Positions 1 to 6,723 of a DNA stretch of 10,801 bases are shown here, piece by piece (positions within the stretch are counted from its first letter, which is position 1; each line of letters opens with the position of its first letter). The position numbers were made by a program, and so were the translations under genes. The DNA comes from CAXSEF01 sp964236535. Lineage in GTDB: Bacteria > Pseudomonadota > Alphaproteobacteria > Acetobacterales > Acetobacteraceae. Location: assembly GCA_964236535.1 (NCBI GenBank), contig CAXSEF010000105.1:1-10801 (forward strand), written 5' to 3'. The notes below the pieces were generated by a model. It ran no database searches, was not told the origin of the DNA, and saw only the letters and a list, made by a program, of their open reading frames with translations.

Positions 1-942
1 ATCCGCCGCTGCTTCAACGCGGCCAGGTTCGCCTCGCTGGCAAAGCCCGCGTCGCCCGAGACCTCGCGTGGCTTGCGTCCGAGATGGGCACGCACGTCGT
101 CGACAAGCGGCACAACTTGTCGCGCGTGGGCGGGATGCGGCTGTCGGGATCCGTGAAGTTCGTTGGGTCCGCTTCGGTGGCCGCCGTTCTCGCCTCGTCT
201 CGTCCGGCCCTACCAGCGCATTCCCGATGAAGCGCCCGGACCGCTCTCGTCCTGCGGGTCGGGCGGATTGGCGGCTTCGGCTTCCAAGGCCGCCTTGGCA
301 GCCTGGATCGCCTCGAGCCGCCGCTGTCTGCTGGCCATCCAGTCCGGCGTCTCGTCTCCGCGCCGGTGCGCACCATGCGCCGCATCCTCGACCACGTCGG
401 TCTCGCGGGCCTGATCCAGCCAGCCCTCGACCTCGGCCGCCAGCGCCGGCTCGGCCGTCTTCATCCGTCCTTGGCTCATTGCCTTGTGGCGCGAGGTGTT
501 GGCCTTCAGCTTTGTTCCGTCGACCGCGACATGGGCGAACTGCACCAGCCCTGCCGCCCGGCACAGACGCAGCACCTGCACGAACAGGCCCGACAACGCC
601 GCGAGATGACGCTTGCGAAACTCGGCGATGGCGTGGAAATCAGGCCGGTTCAGGCCGGTGAGCGCCATGAAGTCGACCCGTTCCTCGCAGGCACGGGCGA
701 GCTGGCGAGGAGCACAGACCGCGGCTGTAGCCGCAGAGAAGCAGCGCCACCATCATGCCGGGATGGCAGGACGGATAGCCGCGCTCCTCAGCGTCGCTGT
801 CGAGCATGGCGGAAAGGTCGAGTGCCTCACCCACCGTGTCGCAGACGAAGTGCGCCATGTGCCCGGGCGGCACGAACTCATGCAGGGAGGACGGCAGAAG
901 CCAGCCCTGATCCACGTCCCACGCGCGAAATACCTGGGCCAT
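1..942 (-). pseudogene. IS1182-family transposase, frameshifted and internally deleted, runs off left edge
   Basis: This is the remnant of a DDE transposase of the IS1182 type. The best start is ATG at 940-942 (MAQVFRAWDVDQGWLLPSSL). The reading frame is kept through GMMVALLLCGYSRGLCSS, then about two bases are missing near 705 and the protein resumes in another frame as QLARACEERVDFMALTGLNR. That frame carries the first catalytic Asp in VAVDGTKLKAN and the coiled linker ending near ALEAEA. A further shift leads to NFTDPDSRI (about 134-160). Roughly 30 codons expected for the family are then missing, and the protein continues in a third frame as VPLVDDVRAHLGRKPREV and GDAGFASEANL, which holds the second catalytic Asp. 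The catalytic Glu lies outside the window. Family assignment is from remembered family sequence. With at least three disruptions the enzyme cannot be made, so any mobility would need another copy. Confidence 0.88.
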
Positions 943-1007
943 GGCCGAGTGAATCACCCCACGACCCCGCCGTCGAGGCGTTTACCCAGACAGGCTGCTA
1001 GGTGTTT

Positions 1008-1064
1008 GGCAGAGCCTCTGGCCTTTCTTGCCTGGCCGGTCATGCTCAGGGCGGGTGGTATGAG
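1008..1064. repeat. Partial copy of the palindromic intergenic repeat
   Basis: This stretch begins GGCAGAGCCTCTGGCCTT and ends GGTGGTATGAG. It aligns with 10195-10253 with only scattered substitutions and two single-base gaps. At the right-hand copy the first bases are the loop and right arm of a perfect hairpin (CCAGAGGC-AGA-GCCTCTGG). Here the left arm is missing and the sequence to the left belongs to the IS1182 remnant region. This suggests the repeat was cut at about 1007/1008 when the insertion element arrived. The region 943-1121 otherwise holds no gene I recognise. Confidence 0.72.
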
Positions 1065-1121
1065 GCACTCTCGTTGGGCGGCAGGTCTCCGGGACGAGTT
1101 CAACGTCAGGAGTGTGTCCTG

Positions 1122-1971
1122 TCAGGAGACTCGAAGCCGCGGCCGCATCTCTCCGTCCCATTGATGGACCGCGTCCGGGTAGACGATGACGTCCACCGCG
1201 CTGCCGCCGCCGAAGGTCCACGGCGACTTCGGCGCAGCAGTCGGCATGGATGAGCTCGTCCCGGCCGCCGTAGAGCATGAGCAGCGGCGCACCGGTCGTC
1301 CGGCTGTCGGCGAAGCGGGCGATGCAGGGCGTAGTAGGCGACGTGCGCGGCGAAGGGCAGCCCGTCCGGGGCCAGCCGGTCGGATCGTGTCGTACAGGGC
1401 GTAGGTCGTCGCCATCCCGCCGTGGGAAAATCCCATCAGCGCGACATGCGCGGCGTCGATGTCGGGCCGAGTCGCCAGCGCTTTCAGTCCGGCATAGGCG
1501 TCGGTGTCGAACATTGTCTCGGTGATTTGCAGGGCGCGGCCGATGAACGAGGTCGCGAGGTCAGCGCGTGATGCGTAGGTCTCGACGACCAGCACGGCGA
1601 CGACCACCACGGCGACGCCCAGTTCGGCGAGCGGCAGGCCGTAGCGGTAGCCGCGCTTTTCGTAGTTGCCGACTGACCCGTGCAGAGCACGACCGCGGGC
1701 ACTTTGTGGGCGGCGGAGGCACCAGGCGGGAAATAGAGCCGCGCGCGCTGCGCGAGACGGACTGGCCGATGTCCGCCGGGGTGAACGGGTCGCTGCTGGA
1801 TAGGGTGACGTCGACCGGCGCCACGTCGTGAACATCCTCCGGGTCGGATGACGCAGCGTCCAGGACTCTGGCCCGGGCGAATGTCATGATGGTGGCACAG
1901 CGGAGGAACGCCGCGGCAAGCGCCGTTGCCGGGCGGCAAAGCTCAAATCGCAGGATCGCTGAGCGGATCAC
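1122..1971 (-). pseudogene. Alpha/beta hydrolase (dienelactone hydrolase type), multiply frameshifted
   Basis: Fragments of one serine hydrolase can be read in order on the minus strand, in changing frames. From a GTG at 1969-1971 comes a hydrophobic N-terminus and DVTLSSSDPFTPADIGQSV. After a shift comes RLYFPPGASAAHKVPAVVL, then HGSVGNYEKRGYRYGLPLAE and FIGRALQITETMFDTDAY, then the nucleophile elbow ALMGFSHGGMATTYALYDT (G-F-S-H-G). After another shift come PFAAHVAYYA and MLYGGRDELIHADCCAEVAV (probable catalytic Asp), and in yet another frame DVIVYPDAVHQWDG (probable catalytic His). All three triad residues are recognisable but no frame joins them. The segment VVVVAVLVVETYAS also looks like a small internal duplication. 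The C-terminus seems cut short near 1124 next to the IS1182 remnant. The fold family is clear; the original substrate cannot be told. Confidence 0.85.
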
Positions 1972-2083
1972 GGACGATTCTTCGGTTCGGAACGCGGCCT
2001 AGATAGAGCCGGGATGGCTGCACTCCAGGATCGAGCATTGTTCGAGCAGGTCGCGTCTGCGACGATGCCCGCGATGGCCTCTC

Positions 2084-3562
2084 GTGGCATATGAGCTGGC
2101 CGTCTCCGGCGCGGAGCGACCGGGGCGCCGGACATCCAATTTCCGCACTCCAGCCGATATGCTCGGGATGCCGTGGAGCCCGACGATGCCGTTCATGACA
2201 CCCGCCGAGATCGACGCCCTGAACGCGGAGCCATTCCGGCCACCGGTCAGTGGGTCCCCACTTGAACGCGCGCGCGCAAGGATGGTCGAGACAGGCCAGT
2301 GGTCCGCAAGCCAGACCATGGGACGGCGTTGGGCGATCGGCTGCGTGGCGCTCGAGGTCACGCAGCGCTGCAACCTGGACTGCACGCTGTGCTACCTGTC
2401 GGAGGCGTCGGAGGCCGTGCACGACGTGCCGCTCGCCGAGCTGTTCCGGCGCATCGACATGATCCGCGACACCTACGGCGAGAACACCGACGTCCAGGTG
2501 ACCGGCGGCGACCCGACCCTGCGCAAGCGCGCGGAGCTGGTTGCAATCGTGCGCCGCCTGCATGAGCGCGGCCTGCGTCCCTCCCTGTTCACCAACGGCA
2601 TCAGGGCCAGCCGGAACCTGCTGGCCGAACTCGCCGATGCCGGGCTGGTGGACGTCGCCTTCCACGTCGACACCACCCAGCAACGCAAGGGGTTTGCGAC
2701 CGAGTCTGATCTCGACGCCGTGCGGCAGGACTACGTGGAGCGCACGCGCGGGCTGCCGCTGTCGGTTTTCTTCAACACCACCGTGCATCCCGGGAACCTC
2801 GACCAGATCCCGGGCGTGGTCCGCTTCATGGTCGCCAACAGCGACGTGGTCCGCCTCGCCTCGTTCCAGCTCGCCGCGGATACCGGGCGCGGGACGCAGC
2901 GCGACGGCCTGCAGCAGGTCACCAAGGACAATGTGGCGCGATGGATCGAGATCGGCGCCCGCACGCCGATCGCCTTCGACACGCCGGCAGTCGGCCACTC
3001 CGCGTGCAACCGGTACGCGATGACCCTGGTGGCGAACGGCCGGGTCCACGACCTGTTCGACGACAAGGCGCTGATGACCGAACTGCTCGACGCTACCAGC
3101 CACCTGCAGTTCGACCGCACCAGCCGGCGGCGCGCCGTGGCCACACTCGCCGGGTGGCTCGCCCGCAACCCGCGGATGGTGCTGCGCTGCTCCGGCTGGG
3201 CGGCCCGGAAGCTCTGGACGATGCGCCGCGACCTCGTCGCGTCCCGCGCCCGGGTCGGCAAGCTCAGCTTCTTCATCCACGACTTCATGGACGCCGGACG
3301 CCTGGAGCGCTGCCGGGTGGATGCGTGCGCCTTCATGGTGGCGACAGCGGACGGTCCGCTCTCGATGTGCCTGCACAACGCCCGGCGCGACCACTTCCTG
3401 CTCAAGCCGTTTCACGTGCCCACCGCGGACGGGGAGGTCCTGTGGGACCCGCTGGCCGGGCACCCGGGCCTGGGAACCGGTCGCCCGCGCCGCCTGCCGC
3501 CCAAGGGAAGGGCCCGCCTCCCGATCGACGGCTCGCCGATAGATGGGACGCTGCGCCGGTGA
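2084..3562 (+). CDS. Radical SAM enzyme with extra C-terminal cysteines (distantly Tes/MJ0619-like)
   Basis: This 492-residue protein is a radical SAM enzyme. It would bind a [4Fe-4S] cluster through C96-N-L-D-C100-T-L-C103, followed by Tyr (CxxxCxxC), and cleave S-adenosylmethionine. The SAM-contacting glycine motif is VTGGDP (139-144), followed by the SLFTNGIRAS strand (167-176) and FHVDTT (193-198). A second cysteine set, C308 (GHSACNR), C410, C415 and C429 (SMCLHN), could hold an auxiliary cluster. The stretch FFIHDFMDAGRLERC, then ATADGPLSMCLHNA, resembles the C-terminal pattern of tetraether-synthase/MJ0619-type radical SAM proteins. This is recalled similarity, so the substrate is unknown. 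The frame opens at GTG 2084 with no clear ribosome binding site; ATG at 2159 (residue 26) is an alternative. A 26-codon ORF (2014-2094) overlaps the GTG start and might couple to it. The gene is followed by an overlapping DUF547 gene, so the two probably work together. Confidence 0.85.
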   Translation: MAYELAVSGAERPGRRTSNFRTPADMLGMPWSPTMPFMTPAEIDALNAEPFRPPVSGSPLERARARMVETGQWSASQTMGRRWAIGCVALEVTQRCNLDCTLCYLSEASEAVHDVPLAELFRRIDMIRDTYGENTDVQVTGGDPTLRKRAELVAIVRRLHERGLRPSLFTNGIRASRNLLAELADAGLVDVAFHVDTTQQRKGFATESDLDAVRQDYVERTRGLPLSVFFNTTVHPGNLDQIPGVVRFMVANSDVVRLASFQLAADTGRGTQRDGLQQVTKDNVARWIEIGARTPIAFDTPAVGHSACNRYAMTLVANGRVHDLFDDKALMTELLDATSHLQFDRTSRRRAVATLAGWLARNPRMVLRCSGWAARKLWTMRRDLVASRARVGKLSFFIHDFMDAGRLERCRVDACAFMVATADGPLSMCLHNARRDHFLLKPFHVPTADGEVLWDPLAGHPGLGTGRPRRLPPKGRARLPIDGSPIDGTLRR

Positions 3563-4326
3563 AGGGTCCGGGCGGCTGCCTGGTGCTGCTCCTGGTCGCC
3601 GGACAGGGCGGCGGCGTGGTCGCCGCGCACGCCGCCACCACGGACACCGCCTGGTCGACAGTGCTTGCGCGGTTCGTCGACGACCAGGGGCGCGTCGACT
3701 TCCGCGGCCTGGCACGCGACGGCCACGACCTCGACGTGACTGTCGCAGGCATTGCCGCACTGGCTCCCGGCAATGCGCCCGCCGAGTTCCCGACCCTGGC
3801 GGACCGGCTCGCGTTCCACGTCAACACCTACAACGCCCTGGCCATGGAGCACGTGGTCCGGCGTGGCATTCCCGTGCGCCTCTCGCTGTTCGACCGCCTG
3901 GGCTTCTTCGTGCTGTCCAGCGTGAAAGTCGGCGGCAGGTCGATGTCGCTCTACGACTACGAGAACGACGTGATCCGCCCGCTCGGGGACGAGCGCGTGC
4001 ACTTCGTGCTGAACTGCATGTCGGTCTCCTGCCCTCATCTGCCGCGCACGCCGTTCCATGCCGCTGCGCTGGACCGCGAGCTCGACGCTGCCGCACGCGG
4101 GTTCTTCGCAGAGATGCGCAACGTGCAGGTCGACGACGTCCGCCACGTCGTCCGGCTGTCCTCCATACTGTCGTTCTACAAGGCCGATTTCCTTGCGCAT
4201 GCCCCGAGCCTTGCCGACTACGTCAACCACTATCGCGCGGAACCGGTGCCGGTCGGCTACCGCATCGAGTTCATCCCCTACGATTGGACCATCAACATCC
4301 AGCCCCGGCCGCCACCGGCGCCCTAG
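3559..4326 (+). CDS. Exported DUF547-domain protein, translationally coupled to the radical SAM gene
   Basis: The GTG at 3559-3561 overlaps the upstream TGA (GTGA). From it the protein reads KGPGGCLVLLLVAGQGGGV, then VAAHAATT: a short basic start, a hydrophobic core and an AxA-type site near residue 25. That is a plausible Sec signal peptide, so the 255-residue product should act in the periplasm. The open frame itself extends back to 2941, but that upstream part lies out of frame within the radical SAM gene and is not real coding sequence. DUF547 hallmarks are present: LAFHVNTYNALAMEHVV (84-100), SLYDYENDVIR (130-140) and the cysteine-containing VLNCMSVSCPHLP (150-162), then SILSFYKADF (202-211) and a C-terminal IEFIPYDWTINI (236-247). 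Cys153 and Cys158, with His and Asn residues nearby, could form an active site; the family's biochemical role is not established as far as I know. Overlapping genes imply matched expression with the radical SAM enzyme. Confidence 0.88.
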   Translation: MKGPGGCLVLLLVAGQGGGVVAAHAATTDTAWSTVLARFVDDQGRVDFRGLARDGHDLDVTVAGIAALAPGNAPAEFPTLADRLAFHVNTYNALAMEHVVRRGIPVRLSLFDRLGFFVLSSVKVGGRSMSLYDYENDVIRPLGDERVHFVLNCMSVSCPHLPRTPFHAAALDRELDAAARGFFAEMRNVQVDDVRHVVRLSSILSFYKADFLAHAPSLADYVNHYRAEPVPVGYRIEFIPYDWTINIQPRPPPAP

Positions 4327-4496
4327 CTTCGGAGCAACACGACCGCTAGCAGGATGGCCACTCCGAGCCATACGGTCCGGGACAGCGCCACCGACATCGC
4401 GCTGGCTAATGAGCTCATTGCGCGCGAGGGGTTCGGATCAAGGCCGCCTTGCACACGGCTCGGCTCGCCCGCGTCAAGACCACCAGCGCCAACGAC
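4323..4496 (-). other. Open frame continuing from the IS5 remnant, with a hydrophobic tail
   Basis: The frame of the IS5 fragment stays open on the minus strand through unrelated sequence and ends in SLASAMSVALSRTVWLGVAI followed by LLAVVLLRS. This is about 29 mostly hydrophobic residues with a stop at 4323-4325, which overlaps the end of the convergent DUF547 gene. The tail could be the last membrane helix of a gene whose body was removed when the IS5 element inserted and decayed, or a chance open frame in G/C-rich DNA. I do not recognise the family. Confidence 0.3.
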
Positions 4497-4605
4497 GATC
4501 TCGCGCACCTCGACGATGCGCTTGTTGCCGCCCCCCGCTTGGCCGAGCGAGATCAGCGGCTCGATCAGCGCCCATTCCTCGTCCATCAGGTCGCTCGGGG
4601 TACAT
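4497..4605 (-). pseudogene. IS5-family transposase, N-terminal fragment
   Basis: Read on the minus strand from ATG at 4603-4605, the start M-Y-P is followed after one extra C (in the C4 run at 4597-4600) by PSDLMDEEWALIEPLI and GGGNKRIVEVREIV. This is the characteristic N-terminus of IS5-type transposases of alphaproteobacteria. The single-base insertion breaks the frame at codon 3, and the similarity stops after about 38 codons, so the fragment cannot be functional. It lies between the DUF547 gene and the TetR gene and probably marks a past insertion and deletion that removed a neighbour. Confidence 0.75.
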
Positions 4606-4721
4606 GGTTGGTTCCGGTCATATCGGCCGCGGTTCTCCGCCGTTCACACTTCTCGGCGCCCGTAAGCGGGGTGCCCATCATGGTGTCACAACCAACTCGC
4701 AACACTCGGCATGCTCGTAGA

Positions 4722-4749
4722 TAGACATCGAGACTGAATGAGATATAAA
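4722..4749 (+). promoter_or_regulatory. Predicted sigma70 promoter of the TetR gene
   Basis: TAGACA (4722-4727) and TATAAA (4744-4749) each match five of six bases of the -35 and -10 consensus, with 16 bases between them. They sit in a noticeably A/T-richer stretch about 80 bases before the TetR ATG. Transcription would start near 4756, just ahead of the palindrome at 4761-4772. Confidence 0.55.
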
Positions 4750-4760
4750 GACTAACAAAC

Positions 4761-4772
4761 TTCGCTAGCGAA
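4761..4772. promoter_or_regulatory. Candidate TetR operator, perfect 12-bp palindrome
   Basis: TTCGCTAGCGAA is its own reverse complement. Outside it, ACAAAC on the left and GTTGT on the right extend the symmetry imperfectly. It lies about 12 bases after the predicted -10 box and 57 bases before the regulator's start codon, a position that suits autorepression by the TetR-family protein encoded next. Confidence 0.5.
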
Positions 4773-4829
4773 TAAGTTGTGATCGGGACCTCCCGTAGCA
4801 AAGCCAACACCCACTGGGTTTACTAAGAC

Positions 4830-5492
4830 ATGCCAAATGAAAGCCGCAGGAGCGGCGCTAATGGCGGACCCTACCATCACGGTGATCTGCGGGAGACATT
4901 GATCGCCGCAGCGCTGGAGATGATCTCCGAACGCGGATTGGCAGGTTTCGCCGTTGCGGAGTTGGCACGGGCCGCGGGTGTGAGCCAGGCTGCGCCCTAT
5001 CGGCATTTCCGCGATCGCAACGCGATTGTTGCCGAGATTGCCCGCAGAGGATTTGAGGATTTCGCAACTGAACTGACAGCGGCACGAATCTCCACGGCTG
5101 GCGATCCGGTGCCTGCCTTGCTCCGCTGCGCGCAGGCGCACATGGCTTTTGCGGTCCGTGAAGCTGCAGTTTATGCAGCCATGTTCGCACCTGGCTTTCC
5201 CGTCAAAGGATATCTGGGCCTGATTGGGGCCCGTGCCGACGCGTTTGCTGTCGTTCGCCGTGTCGCGCAGGATGTTGGCGACCGTAGCAGGGCAATCCCG
5301 CGGCCACCGGCACTCATGATCGCCCTGCACGTGTGGTCGCTGACACACGGCATCATCGACCTCTATGTCAGCCCTGGCCGGGACGGGTATGGACAGCTGC
5401 CCATGGCGGCGGATGAGCTGCTTGAGGCGGGCCTGCTGGTCTACCTGCGCTCGCTTGATATCGCGCCTGATCCATCATCTCATCCACGATAA
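4830..5492 (+). CDS. TetR/AcrR-family transcriptional regulator with WHG-type C-terminal domain
   Basis: This 220-residue protein has a TetR N-terminal DNA-binding domain at about residues 15-78: YHHGDLRETLIAAALEMISE, then a helix-turn-helix in FAVAELARAAGVSQAAPYRHF (40-60). The C-terminal ligand/dimer domain (about 85-205) contains HVWSLTHGIIDLYVS (167-181), whose W-x3-HG pattern is the signature of the WHG-type TetR_C subfamily. The ATG at 4830 fits the usual family start, though the ribosome binding site is weak. A promoter and a perfect palindrome lie just upstream, so autoregulation is likely. TetR regulators usually control a divergent or adjacent gene. Here the divergent side holds only an IS5 remnant, and the next gene downstream is 320 bases away behind another large palindrome. 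The target is therefore either lost, elsewhere, or the stress cassette downstream. The ligand is unknown. Confidence 0.9.
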   Translation: MPNESRRSGANGGPYHHGDLRETLIAAALEMISERGLAGFAVAELARAAGVSQAAPYRHFRDRNAIVAEIARRGFEDFATELTAARISTAGDPVPALLRCAQAHMAFAVREAAVYAAMFAPGFPVKGYLGLIGARADAFAVVRRVAQDVGDRSRAIPRPPALMIALHVWSLTHGIIDLYVSPGRDGYGQLPMAADELLEAGLLVYLRSLDIAPDPSSHPR

Positions 5493-5537
5493 CGTGACCA
5501 GAACGATCCGGACGCTGTTGCCAGGCGCGTGTAATAG

Positions 5538-5588
5538 GCATTTACATTGGCTGTGAAATGCGCTCTTACAGCCCTGAGATAATCAGGG
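5538..5588 (+). terminator. Two consecutive stem-loops after the TetR gene
   Basis: GCATTTACA (5538-5546) can pair with TGTGAAATGC (5552-5561) with one bulged base. Shortly after, CCCTGA (5572-5577) pairs with TCAGGG (5583-5588) around a five-base loop. Neither is followed by a strong T-run, so Rho-independent termination is only possible; they may instead be part of a structured leader. Confidence 0.35.
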
Positions 5589-5643
5589 ATGCATCTAAGC
5601 AACAAACGCAAGGCTGCACCTGATAAACTACAGTAGGTTGGGA

Positions 5644-5655
5644 TTAGACGTCTAA
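5644..5655. promoter_or_regulatory. Perfect 12-bp palindrome TTAGACGTCTAA
   Basis: This short exact palindrome lies in the non-coding stretch between the TetR gene and the DUF2382 gene. Flanking AGGTT (5634-5638) and AACCT (5654-5658) could also pair to form a longer hairpin. A protein-binding site is possible; there is no direct evidence for which regulator. Confidence 0.3.
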
Positions 5656-5697
5656 CCTGACAGAGTTTCCTAGTGGCGGGAACCTCTGCTTTTACCA

Positions 5698-5723
5698 CAT
5701 AGCCTGCAACGTTGCAGGCTATG
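5698..5723. promoter_or_regulatory. Perfect 26-bp palindrome upstream of the stress cassette
   Basis: The half-site CATAGCCTGCAAC (5698-5710) is followed directly by its exact reverse complement, GTTGCAGGCTATG (5711-5723), with no spacer. A TATGAT hexamer (5720-5725) that resembles a -10 box overlaps the right edge, but I see no convincing -35 box at the right distance. The site is about 90 bases before the DUF2382 start. It could be an operator for a dimeric regulator, including the TetR protein next door, although its sequence differs from the palindrome at 4761-4772. With no loop and no T-run it is not a typical terminator. Confidence 0.55.
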
Positions 5724-5813
5724 ATAGCATGTCCCGACTCCATCGGTCCTCAGCCGTATTGGTCGCACTTCATCGTGCACTGGTCAAACAACAACACACT
5801 CAGGATGCCTGTA

Positions 5814-6662
5814 ATGTCTGATGAGACCATCGTCGCTGTCTACGACACCGCCGAGCATGCCGAGGCCGCCATCGCCGACCTGCGGGCAGCCAACGTTCCC
5901 CAGAGCGCAATCAGCCAGCACGCTGCCGCCGGTGCTGTGGCGGGCGGGACGAGCACTGCGCCCGGCCAGGAGCAGGGGTTCTGGTCGAGCCTGTTCGGTG
6001 GCGAGCCGGACCATGACACCGCCGTGTACGATCGCACCCTTCAGGGCGGCTCCACCGTGGTCTCCGTGAAGGTGCCCGACGTGCACGTCGCCTCGGTCAC
6101 CGGGATTCTTGAGCGCCATCATCCCGTCGATATGGACGAGCGTGCCTCCAGCTACGGTCTGACCCAGACCACCACGACGACCCGCACGCCTCTGGCTTCG
6201 ACGCCCCCGGTTGCGGTCGGCAACGCAGGAATGACGGCCGACGGGGCCGACAGCATCCAGCTTGCCGAAGAAAAACTGGTTGTCGGCAAGCGGGTGGTGA
6301 ACCGCGGCGGCACCCGCATCCGGCGCTTCGTGGTCGAAACTCCGGTCGAGGAGCAGGTCACCCTGCATGACGAGCGTGTCGTGGTCGATCGCCGTCCGGT
6401 GGCCGATGGACGGCCGCTTGCCGATGGCAGCTTCAGCGAGAAGACGCTCGAGATGTCGGAGACGAACGAGGAAGCCGTGGTGTCCAAGACCTCCCGTGTC
6501 GTGGAAGAGATCAGCCTCCGCAAGGAGGGTGTCGATCGCACGGAGACGGTTCGTGACACCGTCCGCCGCGAGGACATCGCGATGGAGCAGGTTCCAGGCG
6601 CAACGGCTACGTCGAACACCGGAACGATGACACCGACCAGCCCGCCCAAGCCGAAGATCTAG
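5814..6662 (+). CDS. DUF2382 (YsnF/AvaK-type) stress-response protein with N-terminal GSP17M-like domain
   Basis: The product has 282 residues. The start ATG 5814 is preferred because CAGGA at 5801-5805 is a suitable ribosome binding site; the in-frame ATG 5805 sits on top of it. Residues 1-112 (DETIVAVYDTAEHAEAAIAD ... TVVSVKVPDVHVASVTGILE) resemble the general-stress 17M-type fold seen in front of DUF2382 domains. A low-complexity Thr-rich linker (118-130) follows. The DUF2382 domain covers about 147-262: SIQLAEEKLVVGKRVVNRGG, VVETPVEEQVTLHDERVVVD, EEAVVSKTSRVVEEISLRKE and RTETVRDTVRREDI. There is no signal peptide or membrane helix. DUF2382 proteins are linked to stress resistance in Bacillus and cyanobacteria; the molecular activity is not known. 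It is the first gene of a same-strand run of envelope-related genes and is followed by a hairpin before the next gene. Confidence 0.87.
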   Translation: MSDETIVAVYDTAEHAEAAIADLRAANVPQSAISQHAAAGAVAGGTSTAPGQEQGFWSSLFGGEPDHDTAVYDRTLQGGSTVVSVKVPDVHVASVTGILERHHPVDMDERASSYGLTQTTTTTRTPLASTPPVAVGNAGMTADGADSIQLAEEKLVVGKRVVNRGGTRIRRFVVETPVEEQVTLHDERVVVDRRPVADGRPLADGSFSEKTLEMSETNEEAVVSKTSRVVEEISLRKEGVDRTETVRDTVRREDIAMEQVPGATATSNTGTMTPTSPPKPKI

Positions 6663-6678
6663 CGGATCTGGCGGCTCG

Positions 6679-6710
6679 AGGGGAGGGCCTGAGCCCTCCC
6701 CTTCCTTATT
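6679..6710 (+). terminator. Strong GC hairpin with short T-rich tail between DUF2382 and the membrane-protein gene
   Basis: AGGGGAGGGC (6679-6688) pairs fully with GCCCTCCCCT (6693-6702) around the four-base loop CTGA, followed by TCCTTATT. The tail is T-rich rather than a pure T-run, so it may be a terminator or a partial one that lowers expression of the next gene, whose ATG lies only 22 bases beyond the stem. It could also protect the 3' end of the DUF2382 message. Confidence 0.6.
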
Positions 6711-6723
6711 CCGGGAGAGAGAT

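Noticed and set aside
1943..3760. Very long minus-strand open frame (605 codons) opposite the radical SAM and DUF547 genes
   Set aside because: Its translation is Arg/Ala/Gly/Val-rich with no family motifs. It is the antisense shadow of high-GC coding sequence, while the plus strand carries clear radical SAM and DUF547 motifs.
4586..4810. Minus-strand 74-codon open frame divergent to the TetR gene
   Set aside because: It overlaps the IS5 remnant and the predicted promoter/operator, and has no family motif. Too weak to call as the TetR target gene.
5676..5715. General-stress (EcfG-type) promoter using GGAAC and CGTT before the DUF2382 gene
   Set aside because: GGAAC (about 5679) and CGTT (within the palindrome) are 26 bases apart, instead of the 16-17 needed.
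5480..5743. Minus-strand 87-codon open frame between the TetR and DUF2382 genes
   Set aside because: There is no recognisable family, it overlaps the TetR 3' end, and the stretch is dominated by inverted repeats, so it is probably a chance frame.
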